DNA of 64,000 nucleotides from Halictus rubicundus. Taxonomy: Eukaryota; Arthropoda; Insecta; Hymenoptera; Halictidae. The position numbers and the translations under genes were made by a program. Within the stretch, counting starts at the first letter, position 1. The number at the start of each line of letters is the position of its first letter. The notes beneath the pieces are model-generated. The model was given only the letters and a program-made list of their open reading frames with translations, was not told where the DNA came from and did no database searches. The stretch spans positions 7,507,116 to 7,571,115 of the forward strand of contig NC_135164.1 in NCBI RefSeq assembly GCF_050948215.1. The letters are read 5' to 3'. Shown piece after piece: positions 57,701-64,000 of the stretch.

Positions 57701-60700
57701 ATTCAATTGTCTCTTCCTACTTCAACGGTTGACAAATATAACACTTCGTACGTTCTTGATTATCATCGAAGCAAAGATTCACGTTTCAAAGGAGTAGTGG
57801 ATTGTTCATCGGTACGGTATATAATTTACAGATAAATATTTAGGTACGTATATACTTACGTAGTTCGCATAATCACCGATGCCTTCAACTATTTTACCAC
57901 TCTATCGAAAGAAAAAACGACAAAGTTCGATCGATGTAACAAAATCACCTTCAAAATCTCCCCTTACTTTTTCTGTAAAAAGATCCTAATACTATTCGTA
58001 AGACAACCGAGAAGACTTACTTTTAATAATCAGACCCGAGTGCAACGCTAATCAGGAAGACAAGGTATCAGTTACATTTTTACCGTTACACGAACTTTAC
58101 AGAAAATATACAATTTCTTACCACTGAGAGATGTAGTCTACGAGTATTTTCTACATTACGTGTGTACTTTTCATAACGCGACGGAGAGATTAGAGCAGAC
58201 GTAGCACCGATTTGAGCAACATCAAAAAACCATTTACTCGTTGGTTGTAAACAATGTATTGTTTATACCCGGGCAACTTGCGGCTCGCGAGCCACAGACG
58301 ACTCCCCTCCCTACTCCTGGTTCCTCCCCACCTAACTCCTGTGGAGCGTAGATGCGCACGCATATGTACACAGTCACGTGACGCGAAACAAGGTAGGGGA
58401 AACGTGAAACAGTTGATGGTGGGGGAACCGGTGCACCGGTAGTGGGAGTCGTCAAGCGGCAGCGGGGAAGAAGTTGCACGGGCCTGGTCAAACGTACGGA
58501 GAACGTTATCGCGATGCTTTCGATGTACAAAATAGATTAGATACGTCGTTAATATTGTAATAATAGAATTATGGTAAGTATTTAACGAGAACCGATCTCC
58601 CGTAGGATGATCCCGAGTTTCGACCGTCAACGAACATACGTTTGTCGTGTTTCACGTTCATGTGAACTTCACTTTGTCGTGAAGTGCGGTGTCGAGTATA
58701 GCAACTATAGCGTAAGGGCTAAATACGTGTATAGCACTGTTTCATCTACATTTCATCGAGCCCTACGACTGCCTACATATAAAAGTGTTTGTTACATAAT
58801 AATGAGTAACCCTACCAATTCATTTGTATGAAAATGTGGAGTACGACGAAATCAAAATATTGACAAACATTAATGAACATTGATTCTACCACAGTCTAGA
58901 ATTTTTGTAAAAACAGAATAGATAATTTTTTGTACATGACAACTAGAAAATATATATGGAGAAACAGAGTAATTGAAAATAAAAATATTAAAAATAAAAT
59001 CAATTTCTGCTTCTTCTCTTGTTCACGACTCAACGACAGCACGACGCTGACGCTACTTTCTTTGATCGGTACGTGTTTTTCGTTAATAACTCGAAAACAA
59101 AACGCTCCAGCGCAAACACAAAATGGTGCTTTCAGGGTTCTCGTAAATTTTTGGGACAGCCTGTGTATCGATAAACGGAATAATTGAAACTGTTACCAGT
59201 GGAAAATGATTACTGTTGTCCCGTTTCGTTTTTATCGTAAGTACATGTTATCTGTACAATTGCTTGGTAGTGAAGTTCAAGCAAACTGGGTGTAAATATG
59301 AAATGTAAATTAACTAGATTAAGAGACGAAAGCCTTACTGTGAACATGTGTACGCGCGTTATAGCCACCACTGAAAAGTATATGCTTCAAGTAATGTAAC
59401 GACAATTAAATGATAAATCGAAACATAGTTAATAGCTAACGTGCGCAGCAATGTTCGGTGCTCGATTTGATGACGGAACATCTCTGTGCCAATTTCTATG
59501 TTATAGAAACATTCAAGCAGGTCGTTGTAATCGAATGAAATAATCGTAGCTGGTTGATGTAAGGTGATGTAAAAAGTAGCATGACATTTTTCTAAACGCA
59601 TCAAACGATTATCCAAAACGTGTCGTATCCTATTGGCGATCACCTGTTGATTTCATTCGACGTTGTGTTATTTGTTGCTAATTGGAGATAAAGCAAATGT
59701 GCTTGTCAGGCACCAAATGAAAATCGATGTACAAAAAAAAAAACCGGTTTCAAACGTGTTAAATGTTAATTTTGGGTTAAACTTTCCTCGCAAGTATCGT
59801 AAACGCTAAGGACAAAAAACCTTCAAACTCATCATGCTGTATGTGCATTCTTCCGCTTATGCTAATAAACGATAAATTGTAGCCTTCGTCGATGAACTCG
59901 TGTTTTTGAATGGTGTAACTTTCTCGCTACAGAATTATACGAATCACGATCTCACTGTTCTAACGTTTCAAGGAAGATAGAAATCTCCATTGAAACGTTA
60001 TACACGAGAAAAAACGTGTTACTGTAAGGGCCAAATGAATAGTATACAAATTTATAAATAGTACAGAATATAAAGAAGACAATTTTTGAAAGTATTCGAA
60101 TTAAACAGAGAAGGGGTTTACTAAACTGAAATATCGGAACCAAATTTACTACGTGTCCACTTGAGAGTGCAATAGTTCATTGTAAATTATAATATCAAAA
60201 GATATCTCATCGAAAATTTGTATGTTCTAGAATGACTCATAAATTTATATCGATTAGGTTATACTACGTGTCCATTTAAAATTAAAATCCGGCGAAGTAT
60301 GTTCGTAAGAATGAAAGTGATAACTAATCTAGAGAACGGCAGTGTTAAAAAATAATAACAAAGATATACACTTAAGTGTACTTGTTTCATATGAAGATCG
60401 GTACTTATACGAATGAATGTATATTTATGTTGTAATTTAACATAACTGTTCATGTTATTTGTCATCTGGATATGTTTGTAAGAATATCTATGTGTACCAA
60501 TTAACACAACTTACAGGTGTCATTTATAATAAAATAATTGTTTAACAGCCCAGTGTTTCCTACAATTTTGTGTAATGTACTTCCAAAATCCACCGATATT
60601 TCTCATAATTCACAAAAATCACTTTTACATTTATTTCACAGTGAAATAAAATTCTACCATCTCTGTAGTATGATAGCAATGATTGGAATGTATTTCTCAA

Positions 60701-63700
60701 AAAGTGTTATTTATATTTTTCTTTTTTTATTTATATTTTTCAATGTATATAAGATCCCGTTGTATATATGTTAATCTCTGCAAATGTTGTTTGCACTTTT
60801 TCACCCCACATATTTAGAAATTCAACCTTTGAAAGTGTTTCGTCGTAAAAATCATTTACAAATGATTCTACCTGCGATAAATCAAATTACACATCCATCT
60901 GCGGCGATAAGCATCGTTCGTGATGAATATCATTTCCCTGTTGAGATCGCAGCAGATCTATAAATAAATATTCTTTCTCCGTACTAATGTATTCGAGTCA
61001 CGCAAATTTTCGTACGATTACCGATCAAATATTTAACACGATCTAATGGAAATTTCATGAACGAGGCTAGTCGACATTATCACGAATCGTCATCTTCGCG
61101 ATGAAATTTTGCAGTACGAAACGTTTGCAGGACTAGTCACTGATGGGAACGTCAGCCAAAGATCATCGCGATTCATTCATCTAGATATTTCCCAAAACGA
61201 AAAACCGTAACTGTGCAAATCGTACTATCGTAGTAGAATAATAACGGGCAGGCGTTGCGTGTCTTACTGTAGTTTGTGTCGAGGACACGGCTTAAAGAAG
61301 CTACGATACGCAAAATAGAGTAGGGCGATTGAAAGTTATGATATACCGTGGATTTATGTTCGATTTTCTGAATGATTTCAAAGTCAATTGCAGTTGAAAA
61401 CACAGAGCGTTATCGTAATGACTTGAAACGAGAAAATCTACATCCACTGCTGAAAAAGATCAGATCGATACTGTTGCTGAGAATCGTGCGTCACTGTAAC
61501 TCGGGATACATGATCAACTACTGTTTTCGAAAACAGTCTCAAAAAATAGTTCGATTGCTTATAACAGTGCAATGCAATTTAAAACAATTGATCTAGTTTC
61601 AAGTCATAATTGTCTTACATCTGTTTAAAGACTAGTTATAAAATTAACATAAATTCCTGTAATTTGTGACCACGATCAAAATAATATTACATCTTCAAAA
61701 ATAAGTAATTCTCATAAGTTTTGTTAATAAAGGAACGAAGAGAAATATTTTCTCTTATTATTCTATTATTCTTTCTGGAGTTTTCAGCTTACTATATTTA
61801 ATTAATTTAATATTGAACAGAGCTTCATCTTCACTTGAAGCGCAACATTCGTTTATATATGTTTTTCACCTTTTTATTTTGCGAGTTTTTATATTTATAT
61901 TGTTCATATAATTGTTTTAACATTTTTCCCAGTACGATCAAATGACAGGCTTCTTAGGGAGAGGATTTTTAGAGAAAACTATATTCACCGTTATGGCGAC
62001 ACTTTTAGTCATTAAACAGGTTTGTACGTTGAAAGGGGTAAGAAGGTAGAAGGAAATAAAAATTGGATTTCATCAACTGGCATCAATCTTGAAAGTAGGT
62101 CGAGATCGAGTACGTTCGCATTCACAAGCATGAATCAATATGCATGTGTACAACAATTCCCATGAACTCGCGTCGGCGACTCGGTAATAGTAAAACGTTT
62201 TCGCCTCTTGTTATCCGTGGAACAATGTAAAGTTCACGACACACATTTCGCCGGCATTTTTGTAGGAAAAGTACGCTTGCACTAGACAAAGTACAAAGCT
62301 CTATTAACCTTACACGAAGGGTTGAACCCATCAGATCGATACACTAATGTAATCAAGACCTTGATACCATCTACACACACAGCTACGCCCACGTGATCGC
62401 TTACAAAAGAATTGCTCATTTTTCATGACACAAAAGTCCTTGTAGAGCCAAATTTCAACATTTTTGAAAGCGTTGTAACTGGCACAATAATTAAAAGACG
62501 AGAATTTAATGAAAAGTTCATCGTACATTTATAGTACATTTAATCGTGTACAGAAACAATTCGTAATATTTAGTTTGTAGAAAAGTTATTAATCATCGGG
62601 TAAAATTCTTCGCAATTTTCCGAATTAATTACGACGCTGGTGGATGTAGAAAGCCTTCTTGCAGATTACTCTTCAAGAGTAATTATGTACCTGAAATCAT
62701 TTCTGCCTCCTAGTCTGCTTCGCCTTGTTCGTTCCACAATTCATTTAGCCACGACAGCAAAGACTCTTTCACTTCATCGTGATACAAAGAAAGTTTCAGA
62801 ACCAATTCTTAATAATCGCCTTTCTACCATCTCATATTTTTCACGGTTATTGCGCGGGTACAATAGCGTGGATTCATAACGATGAAACATTATCCCAACG
62901 AACGAGGGTTGAACAAGTCCACAACATTTTCTGATTTATCTGGCTACTGTACACCATGAAATTACTGCAATTAAAAATACTAAGCATTTTCTCAAAGTTC
63001 CATGTCGAACGATATATGAAAATATTTAATGATTTTCTTAAGAGATTTATTTTGAAACGAGTATGTAAGTATTAAGCCAGAATATACTATGAATAGAATA
63101 TACTCTATACATAGAGTACAGCAGTAGCTAGAAGCGAATACAGTGATTTCTGTATATATGTCGCCAAGGCTTGGATGATAAACGTCGCGGAATTATCCGC
63201 AGTACGCCGAGGAGTGTAAACATAACACGGGTATGTCTCCTCGACGATACACGACGTGTTATTGACATATATCGAGAATTACATTTCTTCATTTAAAGAT
63301 GAAGTACTTTATTTGAAAGATTATTGAGTGTAAATCTACTTTCCTAATGAGATAAGAGTATTGCTTAAATTCAATATACTTTTCTACTTTCAAACATTTT
63401 AGTTTCAATCTACTTATTATATTTGGAGAATTTTAAATATTATTGTTTAGAAATTAAATGATTCTAACACGATTTTGATGTAATTATTAATGATCGACGT
63501 AGTAGCAGTGAAGAAAATACGGAATACGGATAAATTGCTTTATATTAACGATAATAGCCTTCAAGATTTTAAATGATATTTGATTCGATTACACTGTTTG
63601 CATGCGTACAATATGCATGCTGCACGATACCGTATAAGATGGTTGTATAAATACGCGGTAAATATGTATGCGGAATAAACAACTCCCATTCAGCGAACAA

Positions 63701-64000
63701 ATATTAGCATACCAATCAAACTATCGTTGCAAGTCAAATAGAAGGATCCAGATACAGGAAACGACAGTGATCGATCGAAAGCACGGCATCTTCAAATACT
63801 GCGAATTTGAATGGAACCGAATGCATGAGAACGAACGAAAGGGAACCGCAAGGGACAAATTGTATTATTGATAGGGCTATGGTTGAATGCACCCGGTAAC
63901 ATAAATGGAAATCACGCAATTACGGTTCTTTAATCGATAACGGAAACGGATGAATCGTTGGCGATGAGTTCGTTGAACTGGCACGAGTAAATACCACGTT
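54718..64000. other. gene-free 3' region
   Basis: Frames here are short (146 codons at most, minus strand, 58190-58630) and show no recognised domain. Repeats visible include a relative of the 31.6-kb outer arm at 56813-56895 and a one-arm relative of the 42.1-kb foldback at 56908-57052. The region from 58.6 kb onward is strongly AT-rich with nothing I can name. Confidence 0.45.
56813..57052. mobile_element. two adjacent transposon fragments
   Basis: The first part (56813-56895) has CATTTTTCTGATTAAAACGA and CAAACACGATACACTTC, matching the interior of the CAGTAAAGTC family. The second part (56908-57052) has TTTAAACACGCATAACTTTC and GTACAGGATTACATAG, matching the right arm of the foldback at 42080-42536. 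Confidence 0.6.

Overview
The window looks like nuclear DNA of a holometabolous insect, most likely Hymenoptera (bee, wasp or ant). Supporting signs are spliced genes with GT-AG introns, an AT-rich background broken by CpG-rich islands, many small non-coding DNA transposons and microsatellites, and proteins of the insect TipE family. The order-level call is inference from composition and protein style. Nothing bacterial or viral was seen.

The coding content is one gene cluster, all on the + strand: three TipE/TEH-type auxiliary subunits of the Para voltage-gated sodium channel. Gene A (17326-18666) is a 446-residue protein encoded without introns. Gene B (22341-26139) is a short form of 252 residues in four exons. 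Gene C (40921-53772) is 461 residues in five exons and is a close paralogue of A. All exon junctions of B and C join in frame. Each protein has two membrane segments flanking an extracellular, cysteine-rich, N-glycosylatable loop, with both termini in the cytosol. They share the loop core NCxWxSCxxxC and a second loop block EGC...PCYY/PCFY. A TipE cluster kept together across insects, often nested inside an intron of a larger gene, is established knowledge. No exon of a host gene was recognised here.

Layout: 1-16.5 kb is gene-free and holds a deleted mariner, a transposase remnant, several small inverted-repeat elements and a tandem array of about 160 bp units at 7.4-8.7 kb. 16.5-17.3 kb is a CpG-rich likely promoter/leader. 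Gene A follows, with a threefold 165-bp repeat directly after its stop codon. 19-22 kb is a simple-repeat-rich interval leading to gene B, whose first intron is filled by a minisatellite with a 216-bp higher-order period. 26-40.9 kb is gene-free and rich in miniature elements. Gene C spans 13 kb, with more such elements in its introns. 54-64 kb is gene-free apart from one small element near its start.

The most interesting leads are (1) an open, coding-like 28-codon extension after the TAG stop of gene C, suggesting stop-codon readthrough; (2) a split-codon acidic last exon of gene B, giving two possible C-termini; and (3) the contrast between intronless A and five-exon C. I did not find a convincing new biological system. 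The rest of the unusual structure is repeats and non-autonomous transposons, described from internal comparison only.
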